DNA of 64,000 nucleotides from assembly GCA_020845495.1 (NCBI GenBank), contig JADLFM010000046.1, positions 15,036 through 79,035 of the forward strand, written 5' to 3'. Position numbers and translations under genes: made by a program. Positions 25,457 through 33,770 of this stretch are shown in pieces (the first letter of the stretch is position 1; every line of letters begins with the position of its first letter). The DNA is from Chloroflexota bacterium (GTDB lineage: Bacteria; Chloroflexota; UBA6077; JACCZL01). Under the pieces are notes generated by a model. The model did not search any database. It saw only the letters and a list, made by a program, of their open reading frames with translations, and was not told the origin of the DNA.

Positions 25457-27238
25457 GTGCAAACGATCGGGGGACGTCGATGGTGGCGGCTGCTGGCCGT
25501 CGTCATGTTGTTCGTTGGGCTGGTGCCAGCCGGAGATGGGGCTGGCAGCACGGTGGAGGCCCACGAGGCCACCCGTATCGAAGGCGCGGCAGCGCCTGCT
25601 GCGAATCACAGAGACGCCGCGTCGCTGGCAGATGCGAGCGCGGCGGCGTGGGCCGCGGATGCTCCACCAGACCTCGTCCCGACCCCATCTATCGCTCCGG
25701 GGCCAGGGACAGTGAAGATTCGGCGGGGCGGCCAGTCACTGCCGATTACCCTGCTCGACAAGACGACCGGGCCGAACGGTCGCGCGGTCGGAGCCGGGCG
25801 CATACTTGTCGCATTCCGGGGCAGCGCTGGCGCCGCCGCGATCGGCAACGTCCACCGCGCCGCTGGGACGGCCGCCGTCGAGGCAACGCGTCTGCCCGGC
25901 GTCGTCGTAGCGCGAACTCGGCCGGACCAGCTCGGACGCGCTCTTGCGACGTATCGCGCCCGCCCGGAAGTCGCCTGGGCCGAGCCCGACTACGTTCGCC
26001 GCGCTACCCTCGTCCCGAACGACCCCCGCTTCGACGAGCAGTGGGCGCTCCAGAAGATTCAGGCGTCGGCCGCCTGGAACGCAACGCGCAGCGCCAGCAG
26101 CGTGCGGATCGCCATCCTCGACTGCGGCATCTATAGCAGCTCGTCCCTCTTCACCATGCCGAACGGCGAACGAGGACATCCCGACGTTCGGTCGAAGGTG
26201 GTGCTGGAACACGATTTCACCGGCTCGCCGTACGGCGCGGACGACTTCTGTGACCACGGCACGCTGATGGCCGGCGTCGCCGCCGCCAGCACAAACAACG
26301 GTATCGGCATCGCCGGGGTGGGCTTCGACGCCTCGCTCATGAATGGCAAGGTGCTCGGGGATGATGGCTTCGGCCTCGACTCCTGGATCGCGAGCGGCAT
26401 CGTCTGGGCCGCCGACAACGGGGCGCAGGTCATCAGCTTGAGCCTGGGTGAGGACAGTCCGTGCGGCTTCACCCTCCAGTCCGCCGTCGACTACGCCTGG
26501 AACCGCGGCGCGGTGATCGTGGCCGCCGCCGGCAACGGCGACGCAAACGGTATCGGGCTGGCGCATGCTGAAGCGCCCGGCAACTGCAATCACGTCCTGG
26601 CAATCGCTGCTACCGACCCCTCCGACAGCAGAGCCGTCTTCTCCAACTATGGGGACGGCGTCGATCTGGCCGCTCCTGGCGTCAGCATCCTGTCGACCGA
26701 TTTCATCGGCGGCTACCACACGGTGACCGGCACTTCGCCAGCCACCCCGCACGTGGCAGGCGTCGCCGCGCTCGTCTGGACCACGCCGGCCGGGACGTCG
26801 AATCAGTCAGTCGTCGACCAGATCACCCAGACGGCCGACCGGATCGCAGGGACCGGCACGCTCTGGCAGTTCGGGCGGTTGAACGCCGCTGGCGCCGTGG
26901 CCCCCATCGTGGACTGCTCGCCGCGCCCGCCGGTCACCGTCCGGGTGACGCCGACCGGCGGGGCGCTCAGCGTGACCCTCACGGCGACGGGGAGTGGCAA
27001 CGCGATCCGCTCGATCGGTACGGGCGGCCGTACGCCGACGAATGCGATCGTCGATCTGCCGCCGCCGGTGGGCAGCACGAGCGGATCGTTCACCTATCAG
27101 TTGGCAACCGGGTCGGCGAGCGTGACGTTCCAGGTGCGCCGCGCGACGACCGGTCAAGCGACGACGGTTCCCCTGGTCGTGACCGACGCTTGTGGTGACT
27201 GGCCGACCTTCGTAGGCGGAGGACCGAGCGCCTTCTGA
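25457..27238 (+). CDS. Secreted subtilisin-like serine peptidase (S8 family)
   Basis: A 593-residue preproenzyme. Residues 1-30 form a signal peptide (RRWWRLLAVVMLFVGLVPAG). Residues about 110-190 form an inhibitory propeptide of the I9/fervidolysin type (GRILVAFRG, PEVAWAEPDYV). The catalytic domain has Asp222 (ILDCGIY), His267 (DHGTLMAGVAAA) and Ser427 in GTSPATPHVAG. The usual DSG/DTG is DCG and the usual GTSMATPH has Pro for Met, but the triad is complete. A C-terminal Ig-like beta-domain of about 100 residues follows (VTVRVTPTGGALSVTLTA). GTG 25457 is chosen with GAGGAG upstream. It probably degrades extracellular protein. It stands alone, with a hairpin 60 bases downstream. Confidence 0.92.
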   Translation: MQTIGGRRWWRLLAVVMLFVGLVPAGDGAGSTVEAHEATRIEGAAAPAANHRDAASLADASAAAWAADAPPDLVPTPSIAPGPGTVKIRRGGQSLPITLLDKTTGPNGRAVGAGRILVAFRGSAGAAAIGNVHRAAGTAAVEATRLPGVVVARTRPDQLGRALATYRARPEVAWAEPDYVRRATLVPNDPRFDEQWALQKIQASAAWNATRSASSVRIAILDCGIYSSSSLFTMPNGERGHPDVRSKVVLEHDFTGSPYGADDFCDHGTLMAGVAAASTNNGIGIAGVGFDASLMNGKVLGDDGFGLDSWIASGIVWAADNGAQVISLSLGEDSPCGFTLQSAVDYAWNRGAVIVAAAGNGDANGIGLAHAEAPGNCNHVLAIAATDPSDSRAVFSNYGDGVDLAAPGVSILSTDFIGGYHTVTGTSPATPHVAGVAALVWTTPAGTSNQSVVDQITQTADRIAGTGTLWQFGRLNAAGAVAPIVDCSPRPPVTVRVTPTGGALSVTLTATGSGNAIRSIGTGGRTPTNAIVDLPPPVGSTSGSFTYQLATGSASVTFQVRRATTGQATTVPLVVTDACGDWPTFVGGGPSAF

Positions 27239-27298
27239 GGCCAGCCCGACGGGCATGATCCTCTTCGCGGCGACGGGGGATTGTCGTACTCTGAGGTA

Positions 27299-27320
27299 CG
27301 GGGCAGGCTATCCTGCCCCG
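27299..27320 (+). terminator. Hairpin after the subtilase gene
   Basis: Nine-base perfect stem CGGGGCAGG / CCTGCCCCG with a CTAT loop, about 60 bases past the stop. No T-run follows. Confidence 0.55.
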
Positions 27321-27435
27321 GCAACATATCGTCTACCCTGCGCAACGTCGAACGCTACCATGCCGGGCGACAGTACCGTTGGACGTGACTCCCACCGACA
27401 TGGTTGGCGGAGACTCGCCGGGTAGGAGGTGCTCC

Positions 27436-28866
27436 ATGACACGCTGGTTACTCACGCCTCTTGACGGCTCACCGTTGAGCGAGGCTGCGCTACCCTGGGC
27501 CGCCGCGCTCGCTCGCAAACAGGGCTGCACGCTGGTGCTGGCCCAGGCCGTCCCCTGGCCAGCAATGGTTGCGGATGGGTTCGCTGGCGGGTACGTCACG
27601 CCCCAGTTCTACGACGAGATCATGGCGACTGAGCGTGCCGCTGCCCACAGTTACCTCGAGGAACTGCGCGCTGGTCTGGCCGCCGACGATCTGCCCGTTC
27701 AGACCATCGTGCGCGACGGTGCGCCGTCGACCGTGGTGCTCGACGTGGCCGATGAGCTCGGGGTCGACGCGATCGTGATGGCGACGCGTGGTCGGGGAGG
27801 ACTGGCGCGGGCCGTCCTCGGAAGCGTTGCCGAGTACATCGTTCAACACGTGACCGTGCCGGTCCTGCTGGTCCGGACCGAGGGCACGCCGGAGCGCGCC
27901 CCATCATTCGACCGACTGTTGATCCCACTTGACGGGTCTGCACTGGCCGAACGGGCGCTCGGCGTCGCGGGTGGACTGGCCGGCAAAGATAGCAGCCTGA
28001 CGCTCCTGGGTGTTTCAGGACCGGACCAGGTGCACGCACGTGGCGAGGAGCCGGTGGCTACGGGCTCTGCTGCTGAGATCACCGCCTATCTGAAGCGCAC
28101 GACGCAGGCGCTGCCCGCGCGGCTTCGCGGTCCGGTGGACGTGCGGCAGGGCACGCCAGGCGAGCAGATCCTCGCCGCGGCACGGGACCACAAGGCCGAC
28201 GTCATCGTCATGGCGACCCACGGCCGAACCGGGCCGGCCCGCTGGTGGCTCGGTAGCGTGGCGGACCACGTGGTTCGGCACGCCGATCGCCCGGTGCTGC
28301 TGGTGAGCGTGCGCGCCATCGTGGCGCACGTGTCCGGCTCGCACACGGTCGGGGACGTCATGACTCGTGATCCGGGATGGGCGCGCCGAGACGAGCCGAT
28401 CGCCGTGACGCTGCGGAAGTTGCTCCGGCGGCGCGTTGGCGGTGTCCCGGTCGTCGACGCCGACGGGAAGCTCGTCGGCGCGGTGTCCGAACGGGAGCTC
28501 GTCGGCTGGCACGCCAGGACACGCGCAGCACTGATGCGAGACATCCACGACCCGAGCGAGTATGCCAGGCGGCTTCGGACCGAGACCGTGGCGAGCATCA
28601 TGGAAACGGACGTCCCAACGCTCGACCGACAGGCGCCCCTCGGCGAAGCTATCCACCTGTTCGAGAAGGAGGGTGTCAGCCGAATCCCCGTCATGAGTCA
28701 GGGACGGCTCGTCGGGATCATCACGTGGTCCGACATCTTGAGGCTCATGGCGAGTACGCTTCAAGATAACCGCCTGGACGAGGCGCCGACCGACGGCCGG
28801 ACCGCCGAGCACGAGCGTGCCGGCGCACGGGGCCGGAGCGAGACGACCGAGAACCCAAGCGATTGA
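27436..28866 (+). CDS. Universal stress protein fusion: two USP domains plus CBS pair
   Basis: A 476-residue cytoplasmic protein. Domain 1 (about 1-150: WLLTPLDGSPLSEAALP, VMATRGRGGLARAVLGSVAE) and domain 2 (about 155-290: RLLIPLDGSALAERAL, VMATHGRTGPARWWLGSVAD) are UspA folds with the G-2x-G-9x-G(S) ATP-binding loop. Residues about 300-460 form two CBS motifs (TVGDVMTRDPGWA, RRVGGVPVVDADGKLVG; VASIMETDVPTL, GVSRIPVMSQGRLVGII) that bind adenine nucleotides. Together they suggest an energy- or stress-sensing protein. ATG 27436 follows AGGAGGT. It converges on the glutamate dehydrogenase gene across a very strong hairpin. Confidence 0.93.
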   Translation: MTRWLLTPLDGSPLSEAALPWAAALARKQGCTLVLAQAVPWPAMVADGFAGGYVTPQFYDEIMATERAAAHSYLEELRAGLAADDLPVQTIVRDGAPSTVVLDVADELGVDAIVMATRGRGGLARAVLGSVAEYIVQHVTVPVLLVRTEGTPERAPSFDRLLIPLDGSALAERALGVAGGLAGKDSSLTLLGVSGPDQVHARGEEPVATGSAAEITAYLKRTTQALPARLRGPVDVRQGTPGEQILAAARDHKADVIVMATHGRTGPARWWLGSVADHVVRHADRPVLLVSVRAIVAHVSGSHTVGDVMTRDPGWARRDEPIAVTLRKLLRRRVGGVPVVDADGKLVGAVSERELVGWHARTRAALMRDIHDPSEYARRLRTETVASIMETDVPTLDRQAPLGEAIHLFEKEGVSRIPVMSQGRLVGIITWSDILRLMASTLQDNRLDEAPTDGRTAEHERAGARGRSETTENPSD

Positions 28867-28951
28867 TCCGCCATTGGGCAAGGGGTCCGTTCCTGACTGG
28901 CGGCTCCACTCCCCAGCCGTAGTCGTCAGGTTGGGACCGTGACCTGGGTAC

Positions 28952-28990
28952 CACGACGGGGGCGACGCAGATGGCGTCGCCCCCGTCGTG
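28952..28990. terminator. Strong bidirectional hairpin between convergent genes
   Basis: Perfect 17-base arms (28952-28968, 28974-28990) around the 5-base loop AGATG sit between the convergent USP-CBS and dehydrogenase genes, with GGTAC/GTACC pairing possible outside a bulge. No T-tract on either strand. Confidence 0.7.
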
Positions 28991-29013
28991 CGTACCGTGA
29001 CGCCAGACGGCGC

Positions 29014-29039
29014 CGCTACACGATGCCGCTACACGATGC
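29014..29039. repeat. 13-base tandem duplication at the dehydrogenase stop codon
   Basis: GGCATCGTGTAGC (minus strand) occurs twice in tandem (29014-29026, 29027-29039). One copy contains the real final codons and TAG stop. Confidence 0.9.
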
Positions 29040-30144
29040 CCCAGCGTCGCGTGGCCATCGCCCGCTTGACGCGCTCGGCCGCCAGGTGTAGTGCCGCCTG
29101 GCGCGGCAGCGAGCCCATTCGCTTCGCGGCGTCGAGCACCTGTTCGGTGTTGGTCCGGAGCTTCTCCTCGATGACGGCGAAGGCTTCGCGCTGGGTGGCA
29201 CAGCGGTACTCCAACGCGGCGCAGATGACGCCGCCTGCGCTGGCGATGAAGTCCGGCACGACCAGGATGCCGCGCCGGTGGAGGATCTCCTCCGCTTCGT
29301 CGGTGCACGGGATGTTGGCACCCTGCACCACCACCCGAGTCTTGAGTCGATCGGCGTTGCCGGCATGGAGTACGTCCGGCCGGGCGGCAGGCGCCCAGAC
29401 GTCACAGTCGATGTCGACGATCGCGTCACGATCGAGGTGACGGCCGCGCGAGTACTCGTTGAGGCTCCGGCCGGACCGCTTGAACTGGATCAGCGCCTCG
29501 ACGTCCAAACCCTCGCGGTCGTACACCGTGCCGGTCGTGTCGTTGGCGGCGACCAGCACGGCACCCTGCTCGCCGAGGAAGCGGGCGGTGTGCTGCCCGA
29601 CCGCACCGAAGCCCTGGATCGCGACCCGGGCGCCCGAGAGGCTCATGCCACACGCGTGCAGAGCCGCCTCGGTGGCGAAGCGCATACCCCAGCCGGTCGC
29701 GCCGATCTCGTCGAGCGGGATGCCGCCCAACTCACGCGGGAGACCCACCGAGCGGCCGATCTCGTCCTTCACCCAGGCCATGCAGGTCTCGTCGGTCCCC
29801 ATGTCAGGGCCGAAGATATAGCCCTGCTCGTGCCGCAGCGCGTAGGCCATCCCTCGGATCAGCTTCTCTTTCCTGGCGGGATCCATTTTGGGGTCGCCCA
29901 CGAGCACCGACTTGCCGCCGCCGTGCGGCAGGCCGGCTGCCGCGTTCTTGAGCGTCATGCCACGAGCCAGGCGGAGGCACTCCCCCAGGCTCACATCGGG
30001 CGCCATTCGCAGGCCGCCAATCGCCGGCCCGATGGCAACGTTATCGACGACGAGGATGCCACGTAGCCCAAGCGACGGCTCGTAAACGTGAATGATCCTG
30101 GCCGGACCTAGCTCATCTCCACACGTAAGAACACTATCTTGCAC
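29029..30144 (-). CDS. Glu/Leu/Phe/Val dehydrogenase
   Basis: A 371-residue NAD(P)-dependent amino acid dehydrogenase that deaminates a 2-amino acid to a 2-oxoacid, or the reverse. The catalytic Lys lies in AAAGLPHGGGKSVLVGDP and the catalytic Asp in FGPDMGTDE. The Rossmann domain starts RVAIQGFGAVGQHTARFL. GANIPCTDEAEEIL and PDFIASAGGVICAALEY are family hallmarks. The substrate, Glu or a branched-chain amino acid, is not settled by sequence; the length is shorter than typical GdhA. GTG 30144 is chosen because AAGGAG lies eight bases upstream. The last codons and stop are duplicated in tandem just past the gene. It stands alone, convergent with the USP-CBS gene. Confidence 0.92.
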   Translation of the reverse strand: MQDSVLTCGDELGPARIIHVYEPSLGLRGILVVDNVAIGPAIGGLRMAPDVSLGECLRLARGMTLKNAAAGLPHGGGKSVLVGDPKMDPARKEKLIRGMAYALRHEQGYIFGPDMGTDETCMAWVKDEIGRSVGLPRELGGIPLDEIGATGWGMRFATEAALHACGMSLSGARVAIQGFGAVGQHTARFLGEQGAVLVAANDTTGTVYDREGLDVEALIQFKRSGRSLNEYSRGRHLDRDAIVDIDCDVWAPAARPDVLHAGNADRLKTRVVVQGANIPCTDEAEEILHRRGILVVPDFIASAGGVICAALEYRCATQREAFAVIEEKLRTNTEQVLDAAKRMGSLPRQAALHLAAERVKRAMATRRWGIV

Positions 30145-30386
30145 GATAAGAACTCCTTCGCCGTGGACGATGTCGGGCGCCCATGGCGATTTCGAGGCGT
30201 CGCTTTGCGGCGCCTCGACGCTCGACAGAGGGATGTACCTGCCTGAGAACAGATGCTGCCGACGCCGGCCCCATGTGGGACAGACGCGATTATGCCGAAG
30301 TGCTGGCGTATCTGTCGCGGGGATCGTCTCCGGTGAGCGACGGCACATACGCGACGTCACGCGCCGCGTCAGGCCCGGCCGGCCAG

Positions 30387-30425
30387 CGTCAGGACATGGC
30401 TGCGTCAGGACATGGCTGCGTCAGG
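30387..30425. repeat. 16-base tandem duplication
   Basis: CGTCAGGACATGGCTG at 30387-30402 and 30403-30418, with a 7-base partial third unit, in the non-coding gap before the dihydropyrimidinase promoter. Confidence 0.9.
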
Positions 30426-30511
30426 CCCGCCCCATCGGCTCAGACATCCTGGCCCTGCCGCGACGCCCGCCAGATCAGGCGCACCCCGTTGAACGCTCGG
30501 AATCATCTGTC

Positions 30512-30540
30512 TTGACAACCTGCCAGATGGGGTGGATAGT
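30512..30540 (+). promoter_or_regulatory. Sigma70-type promoter before the dihydropyrimidinase gene
   Basis: Consensus TTGACA (30512-30517), 17-base spacer, GATAGT (30535-30540). It would give a 5' leader of about 270 bases. Confidence 0.55.
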
Positions 30541-30817
30541 AGGCGCACGGGCAGCGGCGTGGCGGTGCAGCCACCGGCCCGCCCCGGTTGGCGCGGTCGA
30601 AGCGGTCGAGGCGGCGCCCCGGACGGGCGCGCAGCGTCGGCGTCCCTGTCGAAGTGGCGCTGCCGTAGGGAGTGAGGCCAGGAGCGCAGGGCGTCAAGCC
30701 GGAAGCAGTAAGCCGGCGGGTGCAGAATCGTGCAGGTGTGGCAACGTGTGGGCGTGGCAGACACGCATCGTCGCCACCCGAGAACGGTCGTCTGGCCTGG
30801 CGAGAGAGGGGTGGATC

Positions 30818-32239
30818 GTGCTCGATCTGGTCGTTCGCGGTAACAGGGTCGTCACTCCCCACGGCGTCGGCGCCTACGACGTCGCCATCCAGGGTGACCG
30901 CATCGTCGCGGTCACCACGCCCGGTACTCTCACCGGCGACGTGGGCCGCACGATCGACGCGGCCGGCAAGATCGTGGTGCCGGGCGGCATCGATCCGCAC
31001 ACCCACTGTGCCTGGCCGGTGCCGTTCCCCGGCGGCGCGACCACGCTGAGCGCCCCTCCGGAGCAGGTCAGCCGCGCGGCCCTGTTCGGCGGCACCACCA
31101 CCTTGATCGACTTCGCGGCCTGGGAGCCGGGCGAGACCCTTCAGCAGACCGTCGAACGGCGCGACGGTGACTGGCGGGGGCGGTGCTACACCGACTACGC
31201 CTTCCATGTCATGCTGATCGGCGCGCCCCCGCCGGAGGTGCTCGATCAGATCGACGAGACGGTGCAGGCCGGCTTCGCGAGCTTCAAGCTCTTCACCACG
31301 GACATCACCCCCAGCCGGCGGGGCCGGCGCTTACTCTACGGCCACATCTGGGAGGTGCTCCAGCGGCTGGCGAAGGCTGGTGGCGTCGCAGCGATCCACG
31401 CCGAGGACGACGACATCGTCATGTACATGTACGAGAAGCTCGCTCGCGAGGGACGAGTCGGCTTCGAGCATCTGGCTGAGGTCCACAATACGCTCTCGGA
31501 GGATCTCTCGTTCCGGCGCGTCATCCGCCTGGCCGAACTGGTCGGCGCGGCGCTCTACATGGTCCACGTCAGCGCCGCGAGCGGCGTTCAGGCGGTGGCC
31601 GAGGCCCGGAGCAAGGGGCTGCCGATCTACGGCGAGACGCTCCACCAGTACGCCAACTTCACCAGTGCGGACTATCGCCGTCCAAACGGCCAAATTTACC
31701 ACACCTATCCGTCACTAAAAGGTGAGGCGGATCACCGCGCCCTCTGGGACGGCATGGCGAACGGCACGATCTCGACGGTTGCCACTGACGAGGTCTGTAC
31801 GACCCTCGCAGTCAAGACCCAGGGGCACCGGATCGACGACACGACCGGCGGCAATTCGGGCGTCGAGCCGAGGATGGGCATCGTCTACAGTGAAGGAGTC
31901 GTGCGACGGGGCTTCTCGCTGGAGCGGCTCGTCGACCTGACCTCGGCCAACGCGGCGCGCATCCTGGGCCTCTATCCGCGCAAGGGCGCCCTTGCGCCGG
32001 GCAGCGACGCCGATCTCACCATCATCGACCCGTCCGTCACGAAGGCGCTCCGCAAAGAAGACCTTCACGAGTCGGACTACAGCCCGTGGGAGGGCTGGGA
32101 GATCGCGGGCTGGCCGACGACCACGATCCAGCACGGCAAAGTGGTGGTCGAGGGCGGCCGGCTGAGCGCCGAGCCGACCGAGGGGCGGCGCCTCACGCGC
32201 AAGGTTGCCGAGCCGATCCTACACGGCTCAGCCTGCTGA
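30818..32239 (+). CDS. Dihydropyrimidinase / hydantoinase-type amidohydrolase
   Basis: A 473-residue metal-dependent cyclic amidase hydrolysing dihydropyrimidines or hydantoins. The metal ligands are visible: HxH in GGIDPHTHC near residue 60, the carboxylated Lys in FASFKLFTTD near 156, His in AAIHAEDDD near 193, His in MVHVSAASG near 249, and Asp in VATDEVCT near 324. In most homologues the last motif reads TDHC; here Glu follows the Asp, which may mark a subgroup. GETLHQYANF and ANAARILGLYPRKG are typical. GTG 30818 is the start, with GAGAGGGG upstream; no family sequence precedes it. It is followed in the same direction by the cysteine-synthase-like enzyme and the sulfatase. Confidence 0.92.
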   Translation: MLDLVVRGNRVVTPHGVGAYDVAIQGDRIVAVTTPGTLTGDVGRTIDAAGKIVVPGGIDPHTHCAWPVPFPGGATTLSAPPEQVSRAALFGGTTTLIDFAAWEPGETLQQTVERRDGDWRGRCYTDYAFHVMLIGAPPPEVLDQIDETVQAGFASFKLFTTDITPSRRGRRLLYGHIWEVLQRLAKAGGVAAIHAEDDDIVMYMYEKLAREGRVGFEHLAEVHNTLSEDLSFRRVIRLAELVGAALYMVHVSAASGVQAVAEARSKGLPIYGETLHQYANFTSADYRRPNGQIYHTYPSLKGEADHRALWDGMANGTISTVATDEVCTTLAVKTQGHRIDDTTGGNSGVEPRMGIVYSEGVVRRGFSLERLVDLTSANAARILGLYPRKGALAPGSDADLTIIDPSVTKALRKEDLHESDYSPWEGWEIAGWPTTTIQHGKVVVEGGRLSAEPTEGRRLTRKVAEPILHGSAC

Positions 32240-32428
32240 CTCCGCTCGTGGATCACACTACCAGGGTTTGGGAAGCCGACCAGAGAAGAGACCTCGATCG
32301 CACGCGGGGTTGTCCTCGCAGATGCCACCCTCGAGTGCATCGTATCGACGAGATGACCGATCGCGTGGATGCCCCGGGTGGCCCATGATGTTCCGGCTGG
32401 ACGCGCAGACGAGAGGATGAGGGAGCGT

Positions 32429-33592
32429 ATGGCTACTCGCGATATCGACCGTTTCGATGCGGTGCGTCGCTCGTGGGTCACGGAGGCGATCCGTCAGATC
32501 GACATCGATGCCCATCGGTCGGTCGACACTCACCTACGCATCTTCCCTCTACCGCCAGCATGGGGCATCGAGCTTTACCTGAAGGATGAGTCGGTGCATC
32601 CGACTGGCAGCTTGAAGCATCGGCTTGCACGGTCGCTCTTCCTCTACGCCCTCTGCAACGGGTGGGTTCACGAGGGCACCACCATCGTGGAGGCATCCAG
32701 CGGCTCGACCGCGGTCTCAGAAGCGTACTTCGCCCGACTGCTCGGCCTGCCATTCGTCGCCGTGGTACCCACGGGTACCAGCCAGGAGAAGCTCGATCAG
32801 ATCCGCCTGTATGGCGGCGCCTGCTACCTGGTGGACGATCCAGCAACGATTCTCGACGTCTCTCGCCGCCTTGCCGATGAGCGAGACGGCCACTTCATGG
32901 ATCAGTTCACCTACGCCGAGCGGGCGACCGATTGGCGCGGCAACAACAATATTGCCGAAACCATCTTCGAGCAGTTGGCGCGCGAACCGAACCCGATTCC
33001 TCGCTGGATCGTGGTCGGCGCTGGCACCGGCGGAACCAGCGCCACCATTGGCCGGTACATCCGCTACCGCCAACTCCAGACCGGCCTCTGTGTCGTCGAT
33101 CCAGAGCGGTCGGCATTCTTCCCAGCCTGGGAGCACGCGGATGCGGATCGGCGGACCGTGTGTGGCTCGCACATCGAGGGCATCGGGCGTCCACGGATGG
33201 AGCCGTCATTCATTCCGACCATCGTGGATCGCATGATCGAGGTGTCAGACGCAGCCTCCATCGCGGCCATGCGGATGCTCCACCGGGTGACCGGGTTGCA
33301 GGCTGGCGGGTCCACCGGCACGAACATCTGGGGCGCGTTCCGGCTCGCGGCCGAGATGCTCGAGCGGGGTGAGCGTGGCTGTATCGTCACGCTCATCTGC
33401 GACACCGGCAGTCGATACCTTGATACCTACTATGCGGATGCCTGGCTCGAGGCGAACGGCCTCGATCTACGTTGGTATCAGGAGGCCCTCGAGACGTTTC
33501 TTGCCACGGGCGCCTGGACGGCGCCGGCTGGCAGCGGGGAAGACTCGCGCCAGGACGTACCCGCTGGCGGTGGCGGGGTGGCGCAGCCGTGA
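32429..33592 (+). CDS. PLP-dependent cysteine synthase-fold enzyme (Cds1-like cysteine desulfhydrase/synthase)
   Basis: A 387-residue fold-type II PLP enzyme. The Schiff-base Lys lies in [19 protein letters not shown] near residue 65, the phosphate/substrate loop is [19 protein letters not shown], and the second phosphate-binding loop is [19 protein letters not shown]. It is longer than normal cysteine synthase (about 310), with an N-terminal extension and the C-terminal [15 protein letters not shown]. The N-terminal phrases and the [14 protein letters not shown] block recall the mycobacterial Cds1 group, which releases H2S from cysteine; this resemblance is from memory. A true O-acetylserine sulfhydrylase is the alternative. 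ATG 32429 follows GAGGGAG. No Cys or Met biosynthesis genes adjoin it; a sulfatase follows. Confidence 0.85.
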   Translation: MATRDIDRFDAVRRSWVTEAIRQIDIDAHRSVDTHLRIFPLPPAWGIELYLKDESVHPTGSLKHRLARSLFLYALCNGWVHEGTTIVEASSGSTAVSEAYFARLLGLPFVAVVPTGTSQEKLDQIRLYGGACYLVDDPATILDVSRRLADERDGHFMDQFTYAERATDWRGNNNIAETIFEQLAREPNPIPRWIVVGAGTGGTSATIGRYIRYRQLQTGLCVVDPERSAFFPAWEHADADRRTVCGSHIEGIGRPRMEPSFIPTIVDRMIEVSDAASIAAMRMLHRVTGLQAGGSTGTNIWGAFRLAAEMLERGERGCIVTLICDTGSRYLDTYYADAWLEANGLDLRWYQEALETFLATGAWTAPAGSGEDSRQDVPAGGGGVAQP

Positions 33593-33770
33593 GCGCCGGG
33601 CCGGTCGGGGCTGTTGTCTCCGGTCGCTGACCCTGCCGTACGCTGCTCCTGTACGGGAGACCTGCCGAGCAATCGCGGCCCACACGCCCACGGGCCGTTC
33701 TGTACACCTGCTTCCCGGCCCGGCCTGCCTTCCCTCCGATGGGCTACATTCACGGCCACTGGAGGCTGGC

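Larger units (their letters stand above)
30145..30817. other. 673-base intergenic region upstream of the dihydropyrimidinase
   Basis: It holds a 16-base tandem duplication (CGTCAGGACATGGCTG, 30387-30418 plus a partial third copy) and the promoter at 30512-30540. The open frame running through it into the dihydropyrimidinase is Arg/Ala-rich, overlaps the dehydrogenase start region and looks non-coding. Confidence 0.55.

Noticed and set aside
30092..30817. N-terminal extension of the dihydropyrimidinase frame
   Set aside because: Overlaps the dehydrogenase 5' end and looks like random high-GC translation; GTG 30818 has a ribosome site and starts the family sequence.
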